Assembly (NCBI GenBank): GCA_003645735.1
Contig: QNBQ01000019.1
Location: 1 to 11,557 of the forward strand
Length of the DNA stretch: 11,557 nucleotides
From: Candidatus Poribacteria bacterium
GTDB lineage: Bacteria; Poribacteria; WGA-4E; B28-G17
Reading direction: 5' to 3'
Position 1 is the first letter of the stretch. Every line of letters starts with the position of its first letter. This document shows, in pieces, positions 1 to 6,671 of the stretch. Made by a program: the position numbers and the translations under genes. The notes beneath the pieces are model-generated. The model saw only the letters and a program-made list of their open reading frames with translations, searched no databases and had not been told where the DNA came from.

Positions 1-768
1 GGCCTGGCGCCCACCCACATAGCCTTCCTCTTCATGGCCGAGTCGGTGGTTTACGCGATAATCGGCGCGGTGGTCGGGTATCTGTTGGGCCAGAGCGTGG
101 CGTGGGCGCTGGTGAAATGGAACCTGTTGGTCGGGCTGACGCTGAACTACTCCTCCACGTCGACCGTCGTGGCGACGATGATAGTGATGGCGGTGGTTCT
201 GGGGTCGACCATCTACCCAGCTGTCAAGGCGTCGAGGATGGCCGTGCCGGATATCGAGAGGAAGTGGAAGCTGCCCGAGCCGGAGGGGGACGAGTGGTTC
301 TTCGACCTGCCGTTCACCGTGCTTGAGGAGGAGGCGCTGGGGCTGAACATCTTCATGAGGGATTACTTCGAGGCGCACGCGGATGAATCGGCGAGCGACT
401 TCTACACCGATCAGGTGACCTTCACCCGCAGGAAGCTGGAGGAGGGCGAGGAGTATGTGATCAGCATGATGGCCTGGCTTGCGCCCTATGACCTGGGCGT
501 CAGCCAGAGGGTGGAGCTGATAACGACCCCCTCCGGCGGCGAGGAGAAGGACATCTACAGGATCTTCCTGAGGATACACCGCGAAAGCGGCGAGGTGGCC
601 TCCTGGAAGCGGGTGAACAGGAGGTTCCTCAACCTGCTCCGCAAGCAGTTCCTGATCTGGAGGACGCTCGGCGTGGAGGTCAGGGCGGAGTTCCACGAGA
701 GGGGAAGGCGGGAGATCGCGGAGGGCGCCATTCCGACGCTTCAGCCGGCGCCCGCCGACGACGATTGA
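1..768 (+). CDS. FtsX/MacB-type ABC transporter permease, C-terminal part (5' end outside window)
   Basis: The frame is open from base 1, so the gene begins upstream; the ATG at 34 is internal, because the preceding codons (GLAPTHIAFLF) continue the same hydrophobic segment. The visible part has a membrane helix at about nt 20-95, a short loop, and a last helix at about nt 160-230 ending in YPAVKASRMAVPDIER. This matches the conserved end of FtsX domains (usually P-A-x-x-A-[AS]-R-x-x-P). Such permeases pair with LolD/MacB-like ATPases and move lipoproteins, peptides or other envelope molecules, or transmit mechanical force. The partner ATPase is probably the gene at 4393. After the last helix comes a charged soluble tail of about 170 residues (nt 247-768), which most FtsX permeases lack; by family topology it should be cytoplasmic. 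I do not recognise the tail. The permease call is firm; the substrate is unknown. Confidence 0.82.
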   Translation, partial: GLAPTHIAFLFMAESVVYAIIGAVVGYLLGQSVAWALVKWNLLVGLTLNYSSTSTVVATMIVMAVVLGSTIYPAVKASRMAVPDIERKWKLPEPEGDEWFFDLPFTVLEEEALGLNIFMRDYFEAHADESASDFYTDQVTFTRRKLEEGEEYVISMMAWLAPYDLGVSQRVELITTPSGGEEKDIYRIFLRIHRESGEVASWKRVNRRFLNLLRKQFLIWRTLGVEVRAEFHERGRREIAEGAIPTLQPAPADDD

Positions 769-780
769 AGGGCTTATCCG

Positions 781-808
781 GGGGCCGGGGCTTAATCGCC
801 CCGGCCCC
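781..808 (+). terminator. Strong GC hairpin after the permease gene, possible terminator or mRNA-stabilising structure
   Basis: GGGGCCGGGGC (781-791) pairs perfectly with GCCCCGGCCCC (798-808) around a six-base loop (TTAATC). It starts 13 bases after the permease stop codon. The 3' flank is GCAGTTTAAC, not a proper U-run, so intrinsic termination may be weak or only partial. It could instead protect the 3' end of the upstream mRNA or attenuate transcription into the downstream operon. The structure is seen directly; its role is inferred. Confidence 0.55.
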
Positions 809-838
809 GCAGTTTAACTCCCGATACGGGGTGATCGG

Positions 839-1015
839 ATGGGCAAGTTCCTGGAAAAGCTGGCCTATCTGTTGATCGCTCTGGGGGCGGCCGGATGGGC
901 CGCCTCCGTGTTGCTCTACGGCGGCGACGTAAGGTATCAGATGTTATCCGTGCTTGTGTTGACCATAGGGATATTCGTCGGCCACTTCTGGGAGGAGCTT
1001 TTCTACAGCAAATGA
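839..1015 (+). CDS. Small two-helix membrane protein (58 aa), unknown function
   Basis: ATG at 839, preceded by a purine-rich GGGGTGAT at about 828-835, opens a 58-codon frame ending TGA at 1013-1015. The product begins MGKFLEKLAYLLIALGAAGW and has two hydrophobic helices, at residues 8-26 and 35-50. They are joined by a short polar turn (YGGDVRYQ), and the end (HFWEELFYSK) is charged and aromatic. It would be a small inner-membrane hairpin protein. It lies 23 bases before the OPT-like gene and is probably co-transcribed with it, so it may be an accessory subunit; that is inference. I recognise no family. Coding character is supported by the RBS position, the clean two-helix profile and the fit between its neighbours. 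An opposite-strand frame over the same bases has a basic, low-complexity product and is judged spurious. Confidence 0.6.
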   Translation: MGKFLEKLAYLLIALGAAGWAASVLLYGGDVRYQMLSVLVLTIGIFVGHFWEELFYSK

Positions 1016-1023
1016 GCCTCAAC

Positions 1024-1030
1024 GGGAGGT
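1024..1030 (+). promoter_or_regulatory. Ribosome binding site that fixes a TTG start
   Basis: GGGAGGT at 1024-1030 lies seven bases before TTG at 1038-1040. No ATG is available in frame until the first membrane helix of the protein, so this site supports TTG as the true start of the OPT-like gene. Confidence 0.6.
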
Positions 1031-1037
1031 AGGGAGA

Positions 1038-3029
1038 TTGGCGAGGAAGAGGATATCCCAGGCGGAGGAGTGGCAGGCATGGGCTAAGCGATACGATATA
1101 GACGGCGGGGTGAGGACGTTTGAGTCAGGTTTAAGCTTGAAGGTTATACTGGGGGCGCTGTTCGTCGGGCTTCTGATGATGCCCGGCTCGATCTACATGT
1201 CGCTGGTGTCGGGCCAGTCAGGGGCCGGGGCGGCGCCCTGGGTGGCGGTGATCCTGTTCACCGAGCTGGCCAGGAGGTCGTTCACCACCGTTAAACGGCA
1301 GGAGCTATACATACTGCTGGGGCTGGCCAGCGCCGCCGTCGGAGCCGGCGGAAGGTATTCGGGCTATATCTGGGAGGCCTACTTCATCCAAACCCCCCAG
1401 GCGGAGGCGTTCGAGATAGCCGACAAAATACCGAGATGGGTCGTCCCGCCGAAGGACTCGATCGCCATCGCCCAAAGGTCGCTTCTCCACCCCGACTGGG
1501 CGTTGCCCATATCGGTTATGCTGATAAACCTGGTCCTTAGCCAGCTGAGGTGGATCGGCGGTCCTTACGTGCTTTTCAGGCTGACCGCCGATTTGGAGAG
1601 GCTTCCCTTCCCGATGGCGCCCGTCCACGCTCAAGGAGCAACGGCGTTGGCCGAGACAACCGGCAAGCGTGAGACCTGGAGGTGGAGGGTCTTCAGCATA
1701 GGGGCGATGGCCGGGCTGTTCTGGGGCGCCCTCTATATCGGAATCCCATCCCTCACCGGCGTCATAATGGCCAAGCCGATCCAGATCCTGCCGATACCGT
1801 TCATCGACTTCACCAGGAGCATAGAGGGGTTCGCGCCCACGGGCGTCTTCGCGATGGTGACCGACTTCGGCCAGATGTTGACCGGCTTCGTCATGCCCTT
1901 CCCGGTCATAATCACCCAGTTCGTCGGCGCCCTGTTCACCCAGTTCATCCTCAACCCGCAGATACTCTACAGGTTCGAGATACTCCACAGCTGGCACCCC
2001 GGCTTGGACGTCCGAGCGACCGGGCTGATGAACTGGTTGGACTTCTGGTTCAGCTTCGGGCTTGGAAAGAGCTTCAGCTTCGCCATAATCGGGTTCGCCG
2101 TCTCGCTGCCGATGCTGATCAAATACAAGGAGGCGAAGCGGAAGGAGGTCGGCGAGAGGGGATCGCTCAGAACGCCGCCCGGAAGGGGCGACTTCCCGAT
2201 ATGGGTCGCCGGAGGGATGTGGCTCGCGGGGATGATAGGGTTCGTCTACCTGGTGCACTGGATGGTTCCCCACTTCCCGCTGCTTTTCCTGTTGGGGTTC
2301 GCTTTCCTCTATACGCCGCTCAATTCCTACATCACCGCCAGAACCTATGGCATACTCAGCAGGGACCTGTTCGAGGTGCCATACATCAAGGAGGCGACGA
2401 TCATCCTGAGCCGCTATGAGGAAATAGACATCTGGTTCGCCCCGTTCCCAATGGAGGATTACGGAAGGGGAACGCAGCACTGGAGGGTTCTGGAGCTCAC
2501 GGGGACGACCTTCACCAGCAACATCGCCGCCCACCTCATCACGCTGCCGATACTGCTGATCTCCGGGCTGCTGGTCTGGCATTTCATCTGGAAGCTGGCT
2601 CCCATACCCTCCTCGCAGTATCCGTTCGTCCAGACCTGGTGGCCGATCTGGGCGACGCAGAGGTGTCTGTGGATAACCTCGCTGAGGGACGGCCAGAGCC
2701 AGATGTTGCAGGCGATAAGGGGGACGTATGTCGCCGCCGGCTTAGGGGCTTCGCTGGCGCTTTACGGCCTGATATGGCTCGCCAAGCTGCCGAGCATGTG
2801 GTTCTACGGGCTGGCCGGCGGCATCGGGGCCGACCCCGGATCGATGATACCGCTGCTTCTGGGGGCGATCGTCGGAAGGGTTTACATGATCAAACGGTTC
2901 GGGCTGAAGAGGTGGTATATGTTCAACCCCGTCCTGGCCGCCGGCTTCTCCTGCGGGACGGGCCTGGCCGCCATGGCCATCGTCTCGCTGGCCATGGTCT
3001 CCAAATCGGTCATAGTCAAGCCGTTCTGA
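1038..3029 (+). CDS. DUF6785/DUF6784-type polytopic membrane protein, OPT-transporter-like
   Basis: This is a 663-residue integral membrane protein starting at TTG with a good RBS. The N-terminus is soluble and charged (residues 1-32). About 12-13 hydrophobic segments follow, at roughly 35-56, 64-78, 89-106, 155-172, 217-238, 286-304, 344-361, 387-409, 413-430, 494-517, 564-583, 601-616 and 631-655. The pattern around residues 33-80 (glycine-rich first helix, SGQSGAGAAP, a helix ending ELARR, then the FTTVKRQE segment) matches what I recall of DUF6785/DUF6784 proteins, which resemble oligopeptide (OPT) transporters. The length of about 650 residues also fits. A large hydrophilic stretch at residues 363-385 is a cytoplasmic loop candidate. 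It would sit in the inner membrane and may carry peptides or metal chelates; the substrate is not known. Only one base separates its stop from the next start, so the two are probably translationally coupled. Confidence 0.72.
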   Translation: MARKRISQAEEWQAWAKRYDIDGGVRTFESGLSLKVILGALFVGLLMMPGSIYMSLVSGQSGAGAAPWVAVILFTELARRSFTTVKRQELYILLGLASAAVGAGGRYSGYIWEAYFIQTPQAEAFEIADKIPRWVVPPKDSIAIAQRSLLHPDWALPISVMLINLVLSQLRWIGGPYVLFRLTADLERLPFPMAPVHAQGATALAETTGKRETWRWRVFSIGAMAGLFWGALYIGIPSLTGVIMAKPIQILPIPFIDFTRSIEGFAPTGVFAMVTDFGQMLTGFVMPFPVIITQFVGALFTQFILNPQILYRFEILHSWHPGLDVRATGLMNWLDFWFSFGLGKSFSFAIIGFAVSLPMLIKYKEAKRKEVGERGSLRTPPGRGDFPIWVAGGMWLAGMIGFVYLVHWMVPHFPLLFLLGFAFLYTPLNSYITARTYGILSRDLFEVPYIKEATIILSRYEEIDIWFAPFPMEDYGRGTQHWRVLELTGTTFTSNIAAHLITLPILLISGLLVWHFIWKLAPIPSSQYPFVQTWWPIWATQRCLWITSLRDGQSQMLQAIRGTYVAAGLGASLALYGLIWLAKLPSMWFYGLAGGIGADPGSMIPLLLGAIVGRVYMIKRFGLKRWYMFNPVLAAGFSCGTGLAAMAIVSLAMVSKSVIVKPF

Positions 3030-3030
3030 G

Positions 3031-3981
3031 ATGGGCGAGGTAAAATGGGTTGAGTTCGGATGGCAAGGGATAAAAGCGATCATCCCCTCCGATTGGGAGA
3101 TAGGCGCGCTTTCGGGGGATTGGAGGAGCGGATATCTGAGGCTCGAGGACAGCCTGATGCCGAGGCTGGAGCTGAAGTGGTCGACCCATAAGAGGAAGCC
3201 CGATCTGCACGCCATACTCGATGGGTATTTCAAGAACCTCAGGAAGGAGGAGCGGAAGAAGGGGGAGGGGCTGAGGATAAGGAGAGGGGTTAAGCTGGTG
3301 AAGGATCTCTCGGCCTTCGAGGGGAAGGAGGTCGTCTTCTTCACCTGCAGGTCGAGCCGGTTCAAGGCCAACGGGATGATCTGGTTCTGCCCCGAATGCC
3401 GCAGGACGCTCATCGCCCAGCTGAACGCCGCCCCCGGAGAGGGCGCGCTGCTCAGGGAGACGGGCAGGATCTTCTCCTCGATAAAGGACCATCCCGAGGG
3501 CGAGACGAACCTCTGGACGGCCTACGGCCTGTCCGTCGAGGTCCCGCGCAGATATAAGCTGGAAAGCCACAAAATGATGTCGGCTTACCTGATGCTGAGC
3601 TTCGCTGACGGCAGCAGGAAGGTGGTCGTGGAGAGATACGGCCTGGCGGAGGTTCTCTTGAAGGATTCCTCGTTTGAGGAGTGGTTCAGGCGGGTTTACT
3701 CCAAAGAGCTGAAGGGATACGGCTTCACGCTCAAAGGCGAATCCCCCGTTCCGGGGCATGATGGGTTAAAGCTTGAGGGGGAGAAGGTGAGGTTCACCGA
3801 TAAGATCCCGATCCCGCTCCTGTCCCTCCTGAACGCCCCCTTTAGAAGGCGGAGGATCTCCATCAGGGCTTGGAGGTGTGTAAAATCGAATAGGATCTTT
3901 GTCGTTAGAGTCATGGCGAAGGGCGATACATCGAGGATCGCCGACCGGATAAGCTCCACGATCGAATGCCATGTTGAATAA
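3031..3981 (+). CDS. Soluble protein of two tandem similar domains with a CxxC motif, function unknown
   Basis: The product has 316 residues. The start is constrained, since an in-frame TAG lies at 3013-3015 and ATG 3031 is the first candidate after it. There is no Shine-Dalgarno, so it is likely coupled to the stop at 3027-3029. No signal peptide or membrane helix is seen. By eye the protein is an internal duplication. Residues 13-152 and 166-311 each begin with a strand ending in a proline-plus-aromatic turn (AIIPSDWEI, VEVPRRYKL) and a paired strand. Each then has an amphipathic helix (LDGYFKNLRKEE, FEEWFRRVYSKE), a late cysteine-containing strand (MIWFCPECRRTLIAQL, IRAWRCVKSNRIFVVRV) and a C-terminal helix ending in (I/R)FSSI or RISSTI. 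The layout recalls PsbP/DcrB-like folds, but this is only a guess. The first copy carries a CPEC zinc-knuckle-like pair (C120, C123); the second keeps one cysteine (C283). It overlaps the PqqD gene by 11 bases, so it probably works with that protein or the ABC system. Confidence 0.7.
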   Translation: MGEVKWVEFGWQGIKAIIPSDWEIGALSGDWRSGYLRLEDSLMPRLELKWSTHKRKPDLHAILDGYFKNLRKEERKKGEGLRIRRGVKLVKDLSAFEGKEVVFFTCRSSRFKANGMIWFCPECRRTLIAQLNAAPGEGALLRETGRIFSSIKDHPEGETNLWTAYGLSVEVPRRYKLESHKMMSAYLMLSFADGSRKVVVERYGLAEVLLKDSSFEEWFRRVYSKELKGYGFTLKGESPVPGHDGLKLEGEKVRFTDKIPIPLLSLLNAPFRRRRISIRAWRCVKSNRIFVVRVMAKGDTSRIADRISSTIECHVE

Positions 3982-4396
3982 GCTGCTTTACGCCCTCAGG
4001 ATCAAAAAGCCCCCTGGGTTCAAAGTGCCGCGGGATGTGATGTTGAAGGCGATCCCCGTTAGGAACGCCGCGATCAAGTGGGAGGTGGACAAGAAGGGGG
4101 AGGTGGCGCTTGTAATCCCCCAGAAGGACAAGCTGTGGGTGAAGATCGTCTCCAGGCTGTTCAGGATACCGCCGAAGAAGGTGATCGTCCTGGACGAGGT
4201 AGGGTCATACGTCTGGAGGCTGTGCGACGGCAAGAACGATGTGGCCAAGATAGTCGACAGCCTCTGCAAGAGGTATAACCTCACCCGCAAGGAGGCCGAG
4301 GTCTCATTGCTGATGTTCTTCAGGCAGCTCTCCAAGAGGGGGCTTTTGGGATTTGCGGTGGACAGAAGGCTAATCGAAGGGAGGGTCAAGGGATGA
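3971..4396 (+). CDS. PqqD-domain (RiPP recognition element-like) protein
   Basis: The product has 141 residues. ATG 3971 lies inside the end of the preceding gene (11-base overlap) without a clear RBS, which suggests coupled translation. Residues 30-128 follow the PqqD pattern. First come strands IKWEVDKKGEVALVIP. Then comes the hallmark VIVLDEVGSYVWRLCDGKND (71-90), equivalent to the family's 'LN-x-x-x-x-x-[IV]-[WL]-x-L-x-[DE]-G' segment. A helix VAKIVDSLCKRYNL and the final FFRQLSKRGLLGF (116-128) complete the winged-helix unit. An insert of about 15 residues (KLWVKIVSRLFRIPP) splits the strands. A basic N-terminal stretch of about 28 residues precedes the domain. In known pathways PqqD-type domains bind the leader of a ribosomal peptide and hand it to a modifying enzyme, usually a radical SAM protein. 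None is visible here, so the partner may be the ABC transporter, the neighbouring 316-residue protein or an unseen enzyme. The domain call is strong and the role unknown. Confidence 0.8.
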   Translation: MLNKLLYALRIKKPPGFKVPRDVMLKAIPVRNAAIKWEVDKKGEVALVIPQKDKLWVKIVSRLFRIPPKKVIVLDEVGSYVWRLCDGKNDVAKIVDSLCKRYNLTRKEAEVSLLMFFRQLSKRGLLGFAVDRRLIEGRVKG

Positions 4397-5166
4397 GCCA
4401 GGAGAAGAAGATAAGGCTGAGACAGCTCCCCGAGGAGAACGCTGTCAGGGTCCGGGGCCTGATAAAGAAATACCAGATGGGGAAGGTCATAGTGGAGGCG
4501 CTCCGCGGGGTCAACATGGAGGTCAAGAGGGGAGAATATGTCTCGATAATGGGCCCCTCCGGCTCGGGGAAGACCACTCTCTTCAACATGGTCGGCGGGC
4601 TGGATAAGCCGACCGAGGGGAGGGTTTACATAGACGAGGTGGACATCGCCCAGCTGGACGCGTATGAGCTTGCGTGGCTGAGGTGCAGAAAGATAGGCTA
4701 CATCTTCCAGACCTTCAACCTGATCCCCGTCATGACCGCACTGGAGAACGTGACGCTGCCCATGATTTTCGCCGGCAAAACGCCCGATGAGAGCATCCAG
4801 AAGGGGATAGAGCTGCTCACCCTGGTGGGGTTGGGCGACAGAATCCAGCACAAGCCGAGCGAGCTTTCGGGAGGACAGCAGCAGAGGGTGGCCATAGCCA
4901 GGGCGCTGGCCAACGACCCCGCCCTTATCCTGGCCGACGAGCCGACCGGCAACCTCGACACCCAGACCGGGCTGGAGATCATATACCTGCTCAAGAGGAT
5001 GAACGAGGAGAGGGGCGTGACGGTCATAACCGCGACGCACGACACAAAAATGCTGGACGTGTCCGACAGGATATTCCACATCCAGGACGGCAAGATAGCC
5101 AAGGTCGAGACGCGGGCCGAGATCAAGCTGAGGGTCGGAATGCTGGACGGCCAAGAGGTCGGATGA
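4393..5166 (+). CDS. ABC transporter ATP-binding protein, LolD/MacB (type VII exporter) family
   Basis: The product has 257 residues and is a complete nucleotide-binding domain. It has Walker A GPSGSGKTT (54-62), Q-loop Q106 in FQTFNLIP, signature LSGGQQQRVAIARAL (158-172), Walker B LILADEP (178-184) followed by TGNLD, and the switch histidine in ATHD (H216). The FQTFNLIPVMTALENV and ADEPTGNLD segments are typical of LolD/MacB/FtsE-like ATPases, which partner FtsX-type permeases. It is longer than a minimal LolD (about 230 residues) because of a charged 16-residue N-terminal extension and a C-terminal tail of about 20 residues. Its ATG overlaps the PqqD stop codon (ATGA, 4393-4396), and a GGGAGGG sits about seven bases upstream. 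It hydrolyses ATP at the inner membrane. The likely permease is the truncated gene at 1-768, four genes upstream; the partner assignment is inference. Confidence 0.93.
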   Translation: MSQEKKIRLRQLPEENAVRVRGLIKKYQMGKVIVEALRGVNMEVKRGEYVSIMGPSGSGKTTLFNMVGGLDKPTEGRVYIDEVDIAQLDAYELAWLRCRKIGYIFQTFNLIPVMTALENVTLPMIFAGKTPDESIQKGIELLTLVGLGDRIQHKPSELSGGQQQRVAIARALANDPALILADEPTGNLDTQTGLEIIYLLKRMNEERGVTVITATHDTKMLDVSDRIFHIQDGKIAKVETRAEIKLRVGMLDGQEVG

Positions 5167-5176
5167 GGAGGAGGGG

Positions 5177-6667
5177 ATGAAGAGGGGAGAGGCGATAGCG
5201 GCCCTGCTTGCAACGTTCCTCGCTCTGACCGCCTTTGGTCAGCAGGAATACAAGGTCGGCCCGGGCGATACGATCTACGTCGCCGTCTGGGGGCACCCCG
5301 ACCTGAGCGGCCCCGTAACGGTCTCCCCCGATGGAACCATCGCCCTGCCCTTGGTGGGCATCGTTCAGGTTAAGGGGATGACGACCGAAGAGATCGCCGA
5401 GCTGCTCATCCAGAAGTTCAGCGAGTTCATCCGCAACCCACAGGTGACCGTCTCCTTGAGGGAGTTCGGATACACGGTGCACGTATACGGCGAGGTGGTC
5501 AAGCCCAACTACTACAAGGTCCCCGACAAAACGACCCTTCAAGAGGTCATCTCGATGGCCGGCGGCTTCACCCCCTACGCCGACATAAAGCACATAAAGA
5601 TCACCTCCTTTAAGGAGGACGGCTCCAAGGAGACCAGGATCGTGGACTTCTCCAGGTTCCTAAAGGAGAACGACGAATCGGCCAATCCGTTCGTCAAATC
5701 GGACGACCTCATCTTCGTCCCGAGGCTGAGCGTGGAGGAATACCTGTCCAGAGTGGTCAGCGTCATCGGTTCGGTTCAAAGCCCAGGGGTCTTCGAGCTG
5801 GACGAGCCGCTGAGCCTGTTGGATGTGATCTCCATGGCCGACGGCTTCACGTTCGACGCTGATCTTGAAAAGGTGAGCATCGTGGAGTTCGGACCGGACG
5901 GGGATCACGATGTGAGGGTTGTGAACGTGAAGGCGTTCCTGCTCAACAGGGATCCCTCGGGCAACCCGCTGGTGAAGCCAGGCTCGGCGATATACGTCCC
6001 CACGACGAAGATCCCCGAGGAGCTGACCTTTCCGGTGGCGGTGGTGGGACAGGTGATGAGGCAGGGGGTTCACAGGGTGAAGGCCGAAAAGGCAAGGGTT
6101 CTGGACGCGATATTCGCCGCCGGGGGCTTCGCCGAGGGCGCGGATATAGAGAACGTGAGGGTCATCTCGCCGGACGGGACGGAGAGGAGGCTGAACCTGA
6201 AGCTCTTCCTCACCGAGGGCGATATGTCCCAAAACCCAAGGCTCCAGGAGGGGGATACGGTCATAGTCCCCGTCTCCCAGCTGGCCAGGAAGCTGACCGT
6301 CGTGGACACGGCGTTCGTCCCTTATAAGACCGTTAGCGTCATCGGGGAGGTGAGGAACCCGGGGACGTTCCAGCTTCCCGAGCATGCCACGCTGTTGGAT
6401 CTGCTCCTCATAGCGGGCGGAACCACCTCCCAAGCCGATATCGAAAGGGTGACCCTGATAAGGGAGAAGGGCGGGGAGTCAAAGTTCGAAGTCGACCTGA
6501 AGAAGGTCTTAACCGAGGGAGAGTTTCAGCTGCTGCCTGAGTTGAAATCCGGGGATACGGTCTTCGTCCCTCAAAAGAAGGAGAGCATCTGGCGTCAGAT
6601 CGTAAGACTAGCGGCTGATCTCTCAACCATCGCGGCTTTGGTCCTCATCCTCATGGGGAGGAGATGA
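5177..6667 (+). CDS. Wza-like polysaccharide export protein with four SLBB domains
   Basis: The product has 496 residues; ATG 5177 is preceded by GAGGAGGGG. A Sec signal peptide is seen at residues 1-21 (KR, hydrophobic core, then AFG before QQ). There is no lipobox cysteine, unlike Wza. Residues 24-97 are the polysaccharide export domain: YKVGPGDTIYVAVWGHPDLS, then SPDGTIALPLVG and TVSLREF. Four SLBB repeats follow, starting at about 99, 193, 286 and 385. Each has the core [VI]-x-G-x-V-x-x-P/Q-G plus a leucine-rich helix leading to GGF/GGT-x-x-A-D-I. Each ends in a G/D-D-x-[IV]-x-VP strand (176-182, 269-275, 359-365, 459-465). The C-terminus has an amphipathic to hydrophobic helix (471-494, ending LVLILMGRR), matching the helix that forms the outer-membrane pore in Wza. 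It should form an oligomeric periplasmic and outer-membrane channel for capsule or exopolysaccharide, working with the kinase encoded 4 bases downstream. Confidence 0.92.
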   Translation: MKRGEAIAALLATFLALTAFGQQEYKVGPGDTIYVAVWGHPDLSGPVTVSPDGTIALPLVGIVQVKGMTTEEIAELLIQKFSEFIRNPQVTVSLREFGYTVHVYGEVVKPNYYKVPDKTTLQEVISMAGGFTPYADIKHIKITSFKEDGSKETRIVDFSRFLKENDESANPFVKSDDLIFVPRLSVEEYLSRVVSVIGSVQSPGVFELDEPLSLLDVISMADGFTFDADLEKVSIVEFGPDGDHDVRVVNVKAFLLNRDPSGNPLVKPGSAIYVPTTKIPEELTFPVAVVGQVMRQGVHRVKAEKARVLDAIFAAGGFAEGADIENVRVISPDGTERRLNLKLFLTEGDMSQNPRLQEGDTVIVPVSQLARKLTVVDTAFVPYKTVSVIGEVRNPGTFQLPEHATLLDLLLIAGGTTSQADIERVTLIREKGGESKFEVDLKKVLTEGEFQLLPELKSGDTVFVPQKKESIWRQIVRLAADLSTIAALVLILMGRR

Positions 6668-6671
6668 AAAA

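Noticed and set aside
792..1022. Minus-strand frame of 76 codons over the small membrane gene
   Set aside because: The product is Arg/Pro-rich without structure, and the + strand 58-codon frame has an RBS-like stretch and two membrane helices.
1305..2582. Long antisense open frame (425 codons) opposite the DUF6785 gene
   Set aside because: The product is low-complexity (rich in Arg, Pro, Gln, Glu, Asp) with no domain or RBS, while the sense frame encodes a clear polytopic membrane protein. It is a by-product of GC-rich codon use.
3988..5154. Antisense open frame (388 codons) opposite the PqqD and ABC ATPase genes
   Set aside because: It runs through two genes with unmistakable motifs on the + strand and has no recognisable motif itself.
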